Positions 1-8,472 of a stretch of DNA of 64,000 bases are shown piece by piece. How positions within the stretch are numbered: position 1 is the stretch's first letter; every line of letters begins with the position of its first letter. The notes under the pieces were generated by a model, which had not been told where the DNA came from, ran no database searches, and worked only from the letters and a program-made list of their open reading frames with translations. Source of the stretch: Gammaproteobacteria bacterium (GTDB taxonomy: Bacteria > Pseudomonadota > Gammaproteobacteria > Pseudomonadales > Azotimanducaceae); NCBI GenBank assembly GCA_026708185.1, contig JAPOVK010000019.1, positions 1 to 64,000 on the forward strand, in the 5' to 3' direction. The translations under genes and the position numbers were made by a program.

Positions 1-287
1 GGGACACGCTCAGCGTTGAATCCGCCCACCTCCCCGCCTTAACCGGGGATCGGGAACCATCCGACACACCGACACTCCGGCTAGGTTGAATCACCTATGA
101 CGCGGGGATATATTGCCGACTACCGCAGTTTGAACACTGCCGCTGGGAGAAGCGGCTGGCGAACGGTGGTGCATGCCTGAGACGCAGACTACCTAGTCCG
201 CTGAACCCCCGGCACAAGCTACGGCGTAGACGGAGGCTCTCTGATCACGTCGTACCTCCGTCCTCACCACGGGATACGGGGGAAGCC
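1..287. other. Upstream non-coding stretch
   Basis: No convincing gene is visible before the first receptor gene. The stretch has a small GC-rich hairpin-capable segment near 32-51 and ends in a purine-rich ribosome-binding site (GGGGGAAG) just before the ATG at 288. No promoter could be assigned with confidence. Confidence 0.5.
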
Positions 288-2882
288 ATGTCCTTCAGAC
301 TACTCAATCGCTTTGCCGCGACGCTCGCTGCGGCCCTCATTGCATCGCCCTGTCTTGCGGCAGACGAAGCAACCGATGAAGCGGGGACCTTCATCGAAGA
401 AATCATCGTCACCGCCGAGAAGCGGGAAGAGAACATCCTCGAGGTGCCGCTCACCATGTCGGCGTTCAGCGGTCAGATGATCGAGGAACTCGGCATGACC
501 AACAACGCCGACCTCGAACAACTGGTGCCCGGTCTGCAATTCGGCGACGACCACGGCACCGCCATGCGGGGGATGATCTCGCAACTGCACCGGGAAGGGC
601 ACGCCGACCTCGCGGTCGCCGTCTACGTCAACGGCGTCTATACGGTCGACTCCTACGGGATCGCGCCCAATCTTTTCGACATGGAACGGGTCGAGGTCGC
701 CCGCGGACCGCAAGGCACGCTCAACGGGCGCAACTCCATCGCGGGGTCGATCAGCTACTTCCACAAGAGACCGACCGACGAATGGGATGCCGAAATCCTC
801 ACCGAATTCACCGATCAGTTCACGCAACGCTACAACGTGGCGTTCGGGGGACCCATCTCGGACCAATTGAGCTTCCGCATCAGCGGTGGCTACTTCGAGG
901 GCGACGGCGCGCAGAAGAACCGCGGACCGGCACGCGACTACGATGCGCCCGACCAACTCAGCATCGCGCCGCAACTGCGCTTCAAGACGGATCGCCTCGA
1001 CGTGAACTTCCGCTACGAACGCACGGAGGACAAGGGCGCGCCGAGCGTGCAAGTGTCGCTGATGGAGCCGGACAGGACCGACGCGGACTTCTACTTTGGC
1101 GCTTTCTACTTGTACGAGGGAGAGATTCCCTCGATCGCAAACTGCGACGTCCGGCCGAGCTCCGGGGACTTGGGCGCACGCGGGAGCCCGAGCCCGGTGC
1201 CTTGCGATGATCCAAAGAACGAGATCCTGTCCAATCGGGACGGGATCTTGGACAACGAGACCGACCGAATCGCGATGCACGCCGACTTCGACGTCACCGA
1301 TCAGTTGACGCTGCGCTATACGTTTGGCGACACGAGGACGCGTCAGCTCTCGACCCGCGACTTCGATCTTGCGCCCAGGGTTGCCAGTGCGACCGATCCT
1401 TACACCGCGGCCGACGCCCCGGCACCCTTGGTGGACATGGAGTTCGACTTCCCTTTCGAGAACGATGAGCGCTCCCATGAACTGCAGCTCATCTCGAACT
1501 TCGACGGTCCGTTCAACTTTGTCACTGGCGTGTTCACCTACGAGAACCGAACGCTCTTCGGCACCGGCGTATTCGGCCAAGGATTCCAGCCTCCTTTCGA
1601 CAACGTCGACCCCGATCTGGCCGCCCAAGGTGTAGGTTTCGAAAGCTGCCAGGCCATGCTGGAGGCCCTTGGCTTCGAGACCGATCCCAATGCGGTGGAG
1701 ACATGGTTCTGCCCGAGGCCAGGAGTCGATCCCATTGGGAACATGGAGCCCGGCTTCCGCAAATTCTTCACCTTCGAGACGGCCGCGCAGTCCGAGACCT
1801 TCGCGTACTTTGCCAATGCCGAGTACGAGATCAATGAGCAGTGGCGCGTGTCGGGCGGTTTGCGCTACACCGAAGACGAGAAGATCCTGGACGCGAGCAT
1901 CTTCGAGTTCATTCTGAATGTCATCGGTGTGCCGTTGGGCTTGAGGGGCTCTGGCGAGAAGCTCGATGCGTACACGTGGGATAAACCGATCGGCCACATC
2001 AGCGTCGAGTATTCGCCCCGCGACGATGCGCTCATCTACGGGCGCATCGCCACCGGCTATCGCTCCGGCACGCTCAATACGGAACCGGAGGTCGCCCTGT
2101 TGCGGGTGATCGGCGAAGAGACGCTCGTGAACTACGAGTTCGGCGTCAAGGGCTTGTTCGCCGAGGACCGACTGGTGCTCACGGCAGGCGTCTTCTACAA
2201 CACCTACGAAGGCTTCCAATTCACCGGGACCTTTGAGCCGGAGGCGGATCTGCTATTGCCCACCTCGGAGACCCCGTATGTGGAAAGCACCGCCAATATA
2301 CCCGACACCAAGATCTGGGGTGCCGAGGCGGAAGCGACGTTCTTCGTCAACGAGAGTTGGCGGATTGCCGGGTTCTACAACTACCTCGGCTCGGAAATCG
2401 GAAAATTCGGCACGTTCATCGGTGGGGATCCCGACTCGCCGTTGAGAGAGTGGACGTACCAGGACTTCTCAACCTTGGAGATGGTCACCGTCACGCTCCC
2501 GCAACAGCGCGACGTGACCGGCAATCAGTTGCCGCAGCAGCCGCACCACAAGTGGTCGTTCACGGTGGCCAACACCAGGCCGCTGGGAGAGAGGGGCACG
2601 CTGCAGCTCTTGAGCATCTACACGTTTACCGGCAAACGGTGGCCGAATCTCGGCAACATTCCTATCCAGGAAATCCCGGCGTATTCGCGGTGGGATCTGC
2701 GCGCCAACTGGAACTCGGCGGACGAGCAATGGGCGGTCACCGGTTACGTGCAGAACGTGCTCGACAAGATTGGACTGCAGGAGTACATCCCGCGGTCGAC
2801 GTTCGGCGGTCAGCCGGGGATGGGCCGGCTCACCGAGCCACGTCAGCTTGGCGTGCAGGTTCGCTGGCGGCCACAGTTCTAG
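288..2882 (+). CDS. TonB-dependent outer-membrane receptor
   Basis: This 864-residue protein has a signal peptide at about 1-24 (hydrophobic core, cleavage near CLA-ADE), then a TonB box (EEIIVTAEKREEN, about 37-50), a plug domain with the VEVARGPQGTLNGRNS motif, and a long beta-barrel that ends in an aromatic residue (RPQF), as barrels recognised by the BAM complex do. The family takes up siderophores, cofactors, sugars or hydrophobic nutrients across the outer membrane using TonB energy. Two pairs of cysteines lie in putative extracellular loops (about residues 285-308 and 455-475). The start is supported by a purine-rich ribosome-binding site. An acyl-CoA synthetase gene runs toward it downstream, so the substrate may be a lipid or carboxylate, but this is inference. 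Length and motifs fit the CirA-like class; the substrate cannot be read from sequence. Confidence 0.95.
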   Translation: MSFRLLNRFAATLAAALIASPCLAADEATDEAGTFIEEIIVTAEKREENILEVPLTMSAFSGQMIEELGMTNNADLEQLVPGLQFGDDHGTAMRGMISQLHREGHADLAVAVYVNGVYTVDSYGIAPNLFDMERVEVARGPQGTLNGRNSIAGSISYFHKRPTDEWDAEILTEFTDQFTQRYNVAFGGPISDQLSFRISGGYFEGDGAQKNRGPARDYDAPDQLSIAPQLRFKTDRLDVNFRYERTEDKGAPSVQVSLMEPDRTDADFYFGAFYLYEGEIPSIANCDVRPSSGDLGARGSPSPVPCDDPKNEILSNRDGILDNETDRIAMHADFDVTDQLTLRYTFGDTRTRQLSTRDFDLAPRVASATDPYTAADAPAPLVDMEFDFPFENDERSHELQLISNFDGPFNFVTGVFTYENRTLFGTGVFGQGFQPPFDNVDPDLAAQGVGFESCQAMLEALGFETDPNAVETWFCPRPGVDPIGNMEPGFRKFFTFETAAQSETFAYFANAEYEINEQWRVSGGLRYTEDEKILDASIFEFILNVIGVPLGLRGSGEKLDAYTWDKPIGHISVEYSPRDDALIYGRIATGYRSGTLNTEPEVALLRVIGEETLVNYEFGVKGLFAEDRLVLTAGVFYNTYEGFQFTGTFEPEADLLLPTSETPYVESTANIPDTKIWGAEAEATFFVNESWRIAGFYNYLGSEIGKFGTFIGGDPDSPLREWTYQDFSTLEMVTVTLPQQRDVTGNQLPQQPHHKWSFTVANTRPLGERGTLQLLSIYTFTGKRWPNLGNIPIQEIPAYSRWDLRANWNSADEQWAVTGYVQNVLDKIGLQEYIPRSTFGGQPGMGRLTEPRQLGVQVRWRPQF

Positions 2883-2890
2883 GGTCAACG

Positions 2891-2920
2891 TGCCGCCGCG
2901 TTCCGCCGAACGCGGCGGCA
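2891..2920. terminator. Bidirectional terminator-like hairpin between convergent genes
   Basis: A perfect 13-bp stem (2891-2903 paired with 2908-2920) closes a 4-base loop CGCC nine bases after the receptor stop codon. The next gene converges on it from the other strand. There is no T-tract, so intrinsic termination is plausible but unproven. Confidence 0.55.
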
Positions 2921-2996
2921 TGGTGGTGCGGGGACGTCCACGTCCGCATTCCGGTCCGGTAAGGTCAATTGCTTACCCGGGAGGCCGGCGCACCTG

Positions 2997-4592
2997 TCAG
3001 CGCGGCAGCTTAATGCCTGCCTCGACACGGTCCCACGTATCCGCGGACACCCCAGCTTCTCGGATCTTGCCCTTCTGGATGCGCGCCGTCGCTTCCGTTT
3101 TGGGCAACGCGTCCCAGACTTCCACATACCGCGGAATGGCGAACCGTGGCATCCGGGGCACCAGGAACGCGATTAGCTCCGCCGGATCGAAGTACGCCCC
3201 GGGCTGAAGCACGACCGCAATCTTGACCTCGTCCTCGCCCTGCTCCGCCGGGACGGCTGCAGCACCGGACTCGGCAATCGCCGGGTGTTCGTTGACGATG
3301 GACTCGACCTCGAAACTGGATATGTTCTCGCCCCGTCGGCGAATGTAGTCCTTGGCTCGGTCGACGAAATAGTAGTTGCCGTCTTCGTCGTAGGTGGACG
3401 CATCACCGGTGTGGAACCATCCGTTACGCCAGGCTTCGCTGGTCTTGTCGGGCATGTTCCAATAGCCTGCATTCAGCTCCCAGGGCTCGCCCCGAACGAT
3501 CATCTCGCCCGTGGTATTCGGAGGCACTTGCATGTCGTGCTCATCGACAATCCGCACCTCTACGCCTGGGCGCGGTCTCCCGCAACTCTTGTGGTTGGCG
3601 CCGGTACAAGGTTCGTCCTCACGGATGATCGGGCAGTTGATTTCGGTCATGTTGTAGGTGGTGAAGACCTCGAGATCGAACCGCGCGCTGAATGCGTCAA
3701 CGTCCGGAATGACGGGCGCCATTACAACTGTATGAATCGGGTTGTCGGCATCGTCCGCCCGCTGTGGCTGATCCAGGATCATCTGCGCCAACGGCCCGAG
3801 GAGGACCAAGCCATTGGGCTCGTGTCGTCGTATGTCTGCCCAGAACTCGCTCGGCGAGAACGCTTCACGGATGACGCTGGAATTGCCGAGCACCGTCGCG
3901 TAGTAGAACCCGGCTTTGCCGGTGACGTGGAACACCGGATAAGGCGAATACAGACTGAGTTCGGCAAGCCTGTCTCGCGGGATCAGCCCGCTTTCCAAGG
4001 AGGATTTGAGCTGCAGCCAAGGCACCATCACGGCCTTCGAGCGACCCGTGGTACCGGACGTGTAGATGAGCGACGAGATATCCCAGGGCTTCGGCTCGGC
4101 CCGCTCACGGACCGTAACACCCTCAAGGAAATCCGCTTCGGAAAGAACGTTGAACGGCAATGACCGCGGTGGCGAATCCAAGCTGCCGAAGACCACGCAG
4201 TGCTTCACATGCGTGAGCTGATCGGCGATGTCGAACAGCGGCTGGCTGAATCGCGCTTCGGTCAGCACCACTTCGGCCTCGGTGTTGTTGACGACGTGAC
4301 GCAACCAGTCGCCCTTGTAGTTCGTATTGACCGGAGCTTCGATCGCCCCCAACCAGGCACAGCCCAGCCACGATCGATAGGCCGCGAACGAGTTGGAGAA
4401 GATCGTCACCACCGGTTGTCCGCGCGGCGTGCCCAAGCGCTCCAAGGCGTCGGCCCAGCGCAGAGCGTCCGAATACGCTTCGTCCCACCGCAGGGTCGAT
4501 CCGTCCACATGCTTCAACGCCGTGCCGCCGCCCTGCTGCGCGGCCCGTTCAGCCAGCATTTGCGGCATGAGTTCCGGATGGTCAAAAGCCAT
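2997..4592 (-). CDS. AMP-dependent acyl-CoA synthetase / ligase
   Basis: A 531-residue member of the ANL adenylate-forming superfamily, which activates a carboxylic acid with ATP to an acyl-AMP and transfers it to coenzyme A. The P-loop-like motif YTSGTTGRSKAVM is present near residue 180. The motif around TTYNMTE follows near 310, then the Asp of WFHTGD near 390 and the C-terminal hinge and lysine region DRAKDYIRRRGENISSFEVE near 410-430. The closing stretch (about 500-510) contains TEATARIQKGKIRE, with a lysine in the usual catalytic A10 position. The ATG at 4592 is preferred over an in-frame GTG at 4601. It resembles medium-chain or crotonobetaine/carnitine-type CoA ligases; the exact substrate is unknown. 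It probably feeds beta-oxidation of material imported by the neighbouring receptor. Confidence 0.9.
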   Translation of the reverse strand: MAFDHPELMPQMLAERAAQQGGGTALKHVDGSTLRWDEAYSDALRWADALERLGTPRGQPVVTIFSNSFAAYRSWLGCAWLGAIEAPVNTNYKGDWLRHVVNNTEAEVVLTEARFSQPLFDIADQLTHVKHCVVFGSLDSPPRSLPFNVLSEADFLEGVTVRERAEPKPWDISSLIYTSGTTGRSKAVMVPWLQLKSSLESGLIPRDRLAELSLYSPYPVFHVTGKAGFYYATVLGNSSVIREAFSPSEFWADIRRHEPNGLVLLGPLAQMILDQPQRADDADNPIHTVVMAPVIPDVDAFSARFDLEVFTTYNMTEINCPIIREDEPCTGANHKSCGRPRPGVEVRIVDEHDMQVPPNTTGEMIVRGEPWELNAGYWNMPDKTSEAWRNGWFHTGDASTYDEDGNYYFVDRAKDYIRRRGENISSFEVESIVNEHPAIAESGAAAVPAEQGEDEVKIAVVLQPGAYFDPAELIAFLVPRMPRFAIPRYVEVWDALPKTEATARIQKGKIREAGVSADTWDRVEAGIKLPR

Positions 4593-4689
4593 GGTGCACA
4601 CCCACCACTTCGCTCCCGTTCATTAAGGGCTGCCCCGAAAAAGGGCATTAGGCACATCGCCTACAGGCCCGTCAAACATATGACATGAG

Positions 4690-5133
4690 TCAGATCGACC
4701 GGACGACGATGAAGAAGGAGATATTCGCCAGCACGGCAACCAGCGTCAAGAATCCAAGACTCACCAATGCGAAGCGGGCGACTAGCCCGAACCAGCCGCC
4801 CCCATAGACACGGCGCATGGCCACAAGGAGGTACACCAAGGATGTGACCGTCGCCACAACGAACACGACCTGCTGCCCAATCCCTCCCACCAGCAGCGCA
4901 GGGGTGGTGAGGATGGCTAGGAACGTCGTGCAGTGGCATGAGAACGGCAGGTGCTCCTGCGCGAATCTCCGTCGATACACGGCTTTCAGCAGCAGCATCA
5001 TCCCGATTGGACTGAACAGGTTCACGATTGGGAAGACCAGGTCCATCCGACGATTGAAGCTCTCCTGAACATCGGGATGGTTGCATCCGAGAAGCCCGCG
5101 TGGACACCACACCATCGTGGGAATAGGATTCAC
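4690..5133 (-). CDS. Small membrane protein resembling the C-terminal part of DUF3667
   Basis: A 147-residue protein with about three hydrophobic segments (about residues 60-80, 85-105 and 118-145). The pattern FAQEHLPFSCHCTTFL followed by VYLLVAMRRVYGGGWF recalls the membrane part of DUF3667 proteins, which usually also carry an N-terminal zinc ribbon. Here the N-terminus is short and has only two cysteines (CPRG..GC), so this may be a truncated copy or a short variant. No function is known for the family. It is divergent from the DUF1640-like gene with only about 20 bp between starts, so promoters must overlap or one start is wrong. Confidence 0.55.
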   Translation of the reverse strand: MNPIPTMVWCPRGLLGCNHPDVQESFNRRMDLVFPIVNLFSPIGMMLLLKAVYRRRFAQEHLPFSCHCTTFLAILTTPALLVGGIGQQVVFVVATVTSLVYLLVAMRRVYGGGWFGLVARFALVSLGFLTLVAVLANISFFIVVRSI

Positions 5134-5152
5134 TGACTAGGCATGCAAGGCG

Positions 5153-5515
5153 ATGCCCGCTGTACGCCCAATGCCAGTATTCGACACACACAAGGCCGTC
5201 AAAGCGCTGTGTCACGCCGGTTTCGACGATGCCCAGGCGGAAGCCGTGGTCGAGCAGATCAGCGACGCGGTCAACGACAACGTCGCGACCAAGACAGATC
5301 TGGATCGGTTTGCGACCAAAGAGGACCTCGAGCGCTTCGCCACCAAAGAGGACCTCGAGCGCTTCGTCACCAAGGACTATCTCGAACTCTGGGGTGCCAA
5401 GTTCGCCACCAAGGAGGACCTAGCCAAACAGAACGCGACCATGTTGCGCTACGCGCTCGGCATCGTCGCCCTCGCCGTTGCGCTGACCAAGGTTTTCGAC
5501 GCCATCATCGGCTAA
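5153..5515 (+). CDS. DUF1640/CCDC90-like coiled-coil membrane protein
   Basis: This 120-residue protein has an N-terminal segment FDTHKAVKALCHAGFDDAQAEA typical of DUF1640 proteins, the bacterial relatives of mitochondrial CCDC90/MCUR1. A heptad-rich middle follows, with repeated T-K-x-D/E-L units (KTDLDRF, KEDLERF, KEDLERF, KDYLEL, KEDLAKQ), and then one C-terminal membrane helix at about 98-116. Such proteins are thought to trimerise as a stalk anchored in a membrane; no enzymatic role is known. The ATG at 5153 has an AAGG ribosome-binding site; a second ATG at 5171 is possible. The next gene starts five bases after the stop, but a functional link to it is doubtful. The coding sequence contains a 27-bp tandem duplication. 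Confidence 0.75.
   Translation: MPAVRPMPVFDTHKAVKALCHAGFDDAQAEAVVEQISDAVNDNVATKTDLDRFATKEDLERFATKEDLERFVTKDYLELWGAKFATKEDLAKQNATMLRYALGIVALAVALTKVFDAIIG
5315..5368 (+). repeat. 27-bp tandem duplication inside the coiled-coil gene
   Basis: Two copies of a 27-bp unit, identical over 25 bases (5315-5339 and 5342-5366), encode the duplicated nine-residue TKEDLERFA/V unit of the coiled coil. Changing copy number would alter stalk length without breaking the frame. Confidence 0.9.
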
Positions 5516-5520
5516 GGCAT

Positions 5521-7365
5521 GTGGAGCCGCGAGCGGTCACGTTGGGGCTGCTGCAATCCGTCGCCCTCGTCGTCGCGCTTTTCGCTGCAGCACCTTCTCG
5601 TGCCGCCGAACCGACCTACGAACACGGCATCTCGTTCTTCCACGACCTGAAGTACCCCGCTGATTTCTCGCACTTCGACTACATCAACCCCGACGCGCCC
5701 AAAGGGGGCGTGTTGGTCCAGTCGACGCAGGCCGATTTCAACACATTGTCCTTGATCACCGACCGACATGTGACCGCACCGGGCTTCAACTGGACCCATG
5801 ACTCCCTGGTGTCGTACCGCTCCGAAGAGATGAGCAGCTTCTACGGCTGGCTGGCCGATGGGTTGAGCGTTGCCGACGACAGACGCACGCTCTTCATACG
5901 CTTGCATCCTCGGGCGCGGTGGCACGACGGTGTACCGATCACCGCCCGGGATGTGAAGTTCACCGTCGAGCTCATTCAATCCAGCCTACGGTTTCGGGGC
6001 TTCCTCTCGTGGGTGCGATCCATTGAGATCCTGGGCGAGCGTGAACTAGCGCTCCGGCTCGACAGCGAGCTCACCGTATCCAACATCTTTCCCTTGAGTT
6101 GGTTTCCGATCCTCCCCGCCCACTACTGGGAAGAACGAGACCCGGGCCGGGCCTCTCTGGAGCCGCCGCTGGGCAGCGGTCCCTACCGGGTTGCCGACGT
6201 CCGGCAGGGACGGTACATCCACTACGAGCGGGTTCCCGACTACTGGGGACGAGACATCGCCGTCAACAAGGGCCGCTTCAACTTCGATCAGATCCACTAC
6301 GACGTCTATCGGGACGCGACCGTCGCGCGGGAGGCGTTTCGCAAGGGATTGTTCGACACCTGGATGGAGCCAGACATCCGCTACTGGGCAACAGGTTACG
6401 ACATCCCCGCCCGGGAGAAGGGCTGGCTGGTGATGGACCACCTCGACCACCGCGAGGAGATCGGCGTCAATCGGGTCATAGCCTTGAACAACCGTCGGGA
6501 ACGGTTCAAAGACCGGCGTGTTCGGGAAGCGTTGACGCTCGCCGTGGACTTCGAATGGGAAAACCGCGTGCTTCGCTTCGGCCTACTCGAACGAGCGTTG
6601 AGCAATTTCTCGGGGGAGCCATCGCTCGAAGCCCGAGGACTCCCCGGCGAGGACGAGCTGGCGTTGCTAGCGCCCTTCCGCGATCAACTGCCGAAGAGGC
6701 TCTTCACAGAGGTTTTCGAGTTTCCACGGTCCACAGGGGTGGGCCGCAGTCGCGCACCCCTAGAGCAAGCCCGAGCTTTGCTGGCCCAGAGCGGGTGGCG
6801 TATCGAGGATGGCGTGCTGGTCAACAGCCTGGGCGAGCCCTTCGAGATCGAATTCCTATCGGCGGATGGCGCCGATCAGCGCACCCTTTTGCCTTACCTC
6901 AGCACGCTGAAGCTGCTTGGAATCACCGGCGGCATACGGCTCGTGGACGCCGCGCAGTTCGTCAATCTCCGGCAGAAATTCGACTACGACGCGATCGTCA
7001 CCCAAAACGACATCCTCGCCCCGCCGATCGTCTTCCTCGCAGGCTTCTTCCACTCTCAATCGGCGTCCCAGGCGCAGAGTTACAACGCATCGGGGATCGC
7101 GGATCCGGTCGTCGACGCGTTGATTGCCCAGGCGGTCAAGGTGACGACACTGGAGGAGATGGCAGCCGCGTGCCGTGCCCTGGATCGCGTCCTGCTTTGG
7201 GGGTTCTACCAGATTCCCCTCGATGCGATTGCGCCCTTTCGCATCGTCTATTGGAACAAGCTCGGTCGCCCGGAACGGGAACACATGGCGGTCTACAAGT
7301 CACCGTTCCCCGATGGGTGGTGGTACGACGATGCCAGGGCGGCGCAGATCGAGATCGGCCGATAG
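5521..7365 (+). CDS. YejA-like extracellular solute-binding protein, family 5
   Basis: A 614-residue periplasmic binding protein of the ABC peptide/nickel family (SBP_bac_5). A signal peptide ends near SRA-AEP (about residue 28). The start of the mature protein, with DLKYPADFSHFDYINPDAPKGG, is the YejA-type signature, also seen in proteins that bind microcin C and oligopeptides. The GTG at 5521 is chosen because it places the signal peptide correctly and follows the previous stop by five bases. No YejB, YejE or YejF permease or ATPase gene lies next to it, so it must use a transporter encoded elsewhere. The gene ends about 25 bp before the promoter of the SRPBCC gene. Confidence 0.88.
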   Translation: MEPRAVTLGLLQSVALVVALFAAAPSRAAEPTYEHGISFFHDLKYPADFSHFDYINPDAPKGGVLVQSTQADFNTLSLITDRHVTAPGFNWTHDSLVSYRSEEMSSFYGWLADGLSVADDRRTLFIRLHPRARWHDGVPITARDVKFTVELIQSSLRFRGFLSWVRSIEILGERELALRLDSELTVSNIFPLSWFPILPAHYWEERDPGRASLEPPLGSGPYRVADVRQGRYIHYERVPDYWGRDIAVNKGRFNFDQIHYDVYRDATVAREAFRKGLFDTWMEPDIRYWATGYDIPAREKGWLVMDHLDHREEIGVNRVIALNNRRERFKDRRVREALTLAVDFEWENRVLRFGLLERALSNFSGEPSLEARGLPGEDELALLAPFRDQLPKRLFTEVFEFPRSTGVGRSRAPLEQARALLAQSGWRIEDGVLVNSLGEPFEIEFLSADGADQRTLLPYLSTLKLLGITGGIRLVDAAQFVNLRQKFDYDAIVTQNDILAPPIVFLAGFFHSQSASQAQSYNASGIADPVVDALIAQAVKVTTLEEMAAACRALDRVLLWGFYQIPLDAIAPFRIVYWNKLGRPEREHMAVYKSPFPDGWWYDDARAAQIEIGR

Positions 7366-7390
7366 GGGGAAACATGTCACGCACCAACGG

Positions 7391-7421
7391 TTGACATCGC
7401 ATTAGAAACTGCTTATATAAG
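7391..7421 (+). promoter_or_regulatory. Strong sigma-70-type promoter with palindrome over the -10 box
   Basis: A perfect -35 box TTGACA (7391-7396) is followed by a 17-base spacer and TATATA (7414-7419). The ten-base palindrome CTTATATAAG (7412-7421) lies exactly over the -10 box. It precedes an SRPBCC gene and an ArsR-family repressor gene, so the palindrome is a good candidate for the autoregulatory ArsR operator. That last link is inference. Confidence 0.75.
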
Positions 7422-7447
7422 TGTCTCGTTGAATTGACGGAGACGTC

Positions 7448-8086
7448 ATGCACCTGGATGTTGCAGGCCAACTCGGCACCGTAGAGCGTACGGTGTCCCC
7501 CCTCGAACGCGACGGACAACCGGCCCGTGCGGTGACGCTTGCGCGGAGCTATGCGACCACGGTCGAGGACCTTTGGGACGCCGTCACGAACGCCGAGCGC
7601 ATCGCGCGCTGGTTTCTGCCGATCAGCGGCGACCTCGAGGTCGGCGGCCGCTACCAGCTCGAGGGGAACGCCGGGGGCACGATCACGCACTGCGAGCGTC
7701 CCTCGTTTCTTGCGCTGACGTGGGAGTTCGGCGGCGACGTAAGCTGGGTGGAGGTGCGGCTTGCCGAGGATGGACCCGGGGCGCGCCTCGCGCTCACGCA
7801 CACCGCGCTGTTGACGGATCATTGGCACGAGTTTGGTCCCGGTGCCGTCGGGGTCGGGTGGGAGATGGGCCTGCTCGGCATGGAATTGTACCTGACGCGG
7901 CCGAACGAGCCGAAGATCGACGAGGAGACGTTCCACACCACCGCCGAGGGCAAGGCGCTCCATATCGGCAGCAGCGAGGCCTGGGGCAGGGCAGCCATCG
8001 CAGCGGGGACGGATCCGGAGGTTGCGCTCGCCGCGGCGCGTCGTACGACGGCCTTCTACACGGGCGACCCGGCCGCGTCCGACTGA
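7448..8086 (+). CDS. SRPBCC/AHSA1-family protein
   Basis: A 212-residue protein with the START-like SRPBCC fold of the AHSA1 group. The central region reads RSYATTVEDLWDAVTNAERIARWF, then GDLEVGGRYQLEGNAGGTI and LALTWEFGG, all typical. The N-terminal 25 residues are extra and the C-terminal tail (AEGKALHIGSSEAWGRAAIAAG) is a helix often seen in the ArsR-linked subgroup. The fold binds hydrophobic ligands; no enzymatic activity can be inferred. Its stop codon overlaps the ArsR-family start by one base (TGATG), so the two are translationally coupled, a common AHSA1-ArsR arrangement. The pair is driven by a near-consensus promoter. Confidence 0.88.
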   Translation: MHLDVAGQLGTVERTVSPLERDGQPARAVTLARSYATTVEDLWDAVTNAERIARWFLPISGDLEVGGRYQLEGNAGGTITHCERPSFLALTWEFGGDVSWVEVRLAEDGPGARLALTHTALLTDHWHEFGPGAVGVGWEMGLLGMELYLTRPNEPKIDEETFHTTAEGKALHIGSSEAWGRAAIAAGTDPEVALAAARRTTAFYTGDPAASD

Positions 8087-8445
8087 TGCACGCCTTCGAC
8101 GTACTCCGCGACCCGGTGCGGCGGCGCACCCTCGAAATCCTCGGCGGCGGCGAGCATGCGGCCGGCGAGATCGTCGAAGTCGTCCGGGACGAGTTCGCCA
8201 TCACCCAGGCGGCGGTCTCCCAGCACCTGAAGGTGCTGCGCGATCACGGGTTTGCCCGGGTGCGCGTCGACGGGGCTCGCCGGATCTACGCCATCGAGGT
8301 GGACCCCCTGCAGGAAATCGACGCGTGGCTCGAGCCGTTCCGTCGTTTCTGGGAACCGAAACTCGATGCCCTGGAGGCGGAGGTCGCCAGCGGCAAGGCG
8401 CGAGGCCAGTCCACCAGGGTCAGGCTTCCCGAACCGGCGAAGTAG
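8086..8445 (+). CDS. ArsR-family winged-helix transcriptional regulator
   Basis: This 119-residue protein opens with FDVLRDPVRRRTLEILGGGEHAAGEIVE and has the recognition helix region ITQAAVSQHLKVLRDHGFARVRVDGARRIYAI, both classic for ArsR/SmtB-type winged helices. No cluster of cysteines or histidines for metal sensing is visible, so it belongs with the SRPBCC-linked, probably ligand-responsive regulators. It is co-transcribed with the SRPBCC gene and likely represses its own operon through the palindrome at 7412-7421 (inference). The C-terminal extension FRRFWEPKLDALEAEV is typical of this subgroup. Confidence 0.92.
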   Translation: MHAFDVLRDPVRRRTLEILGGGEHAAGEIVEVVRDEFAITQAAVSQHLKVLRDHGFARVRVDGARRIYAIEVDPLQEIDAWLEPFRRFWEPKLDALEAEVASGKARGQSTRVRLPEPAK

Positions 8446-8446
8446 A

Positions 8447-8472
8447 CGGACGGCCTCTTCGCTATCCGTCCG
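8447..8472. terminator. Hairpin between convergent genes
   Basis: A 7-bp perfect stem CGGACGG (8447-8453) pairs with CCGTCCG (8466-8472) just after the regulator stop. It overlaps the last codons of the convergent monooxygenase gene. It could act as a shared terminator; there is no T-tract. Confidence 0.4.

Noticed and set aside
300-2219. A 639-codon minus-strand frame opposite the first receptor
   Set aside because: Antisense to a complete TonB receptor. No recognisable fold and no ribosome-binding site.
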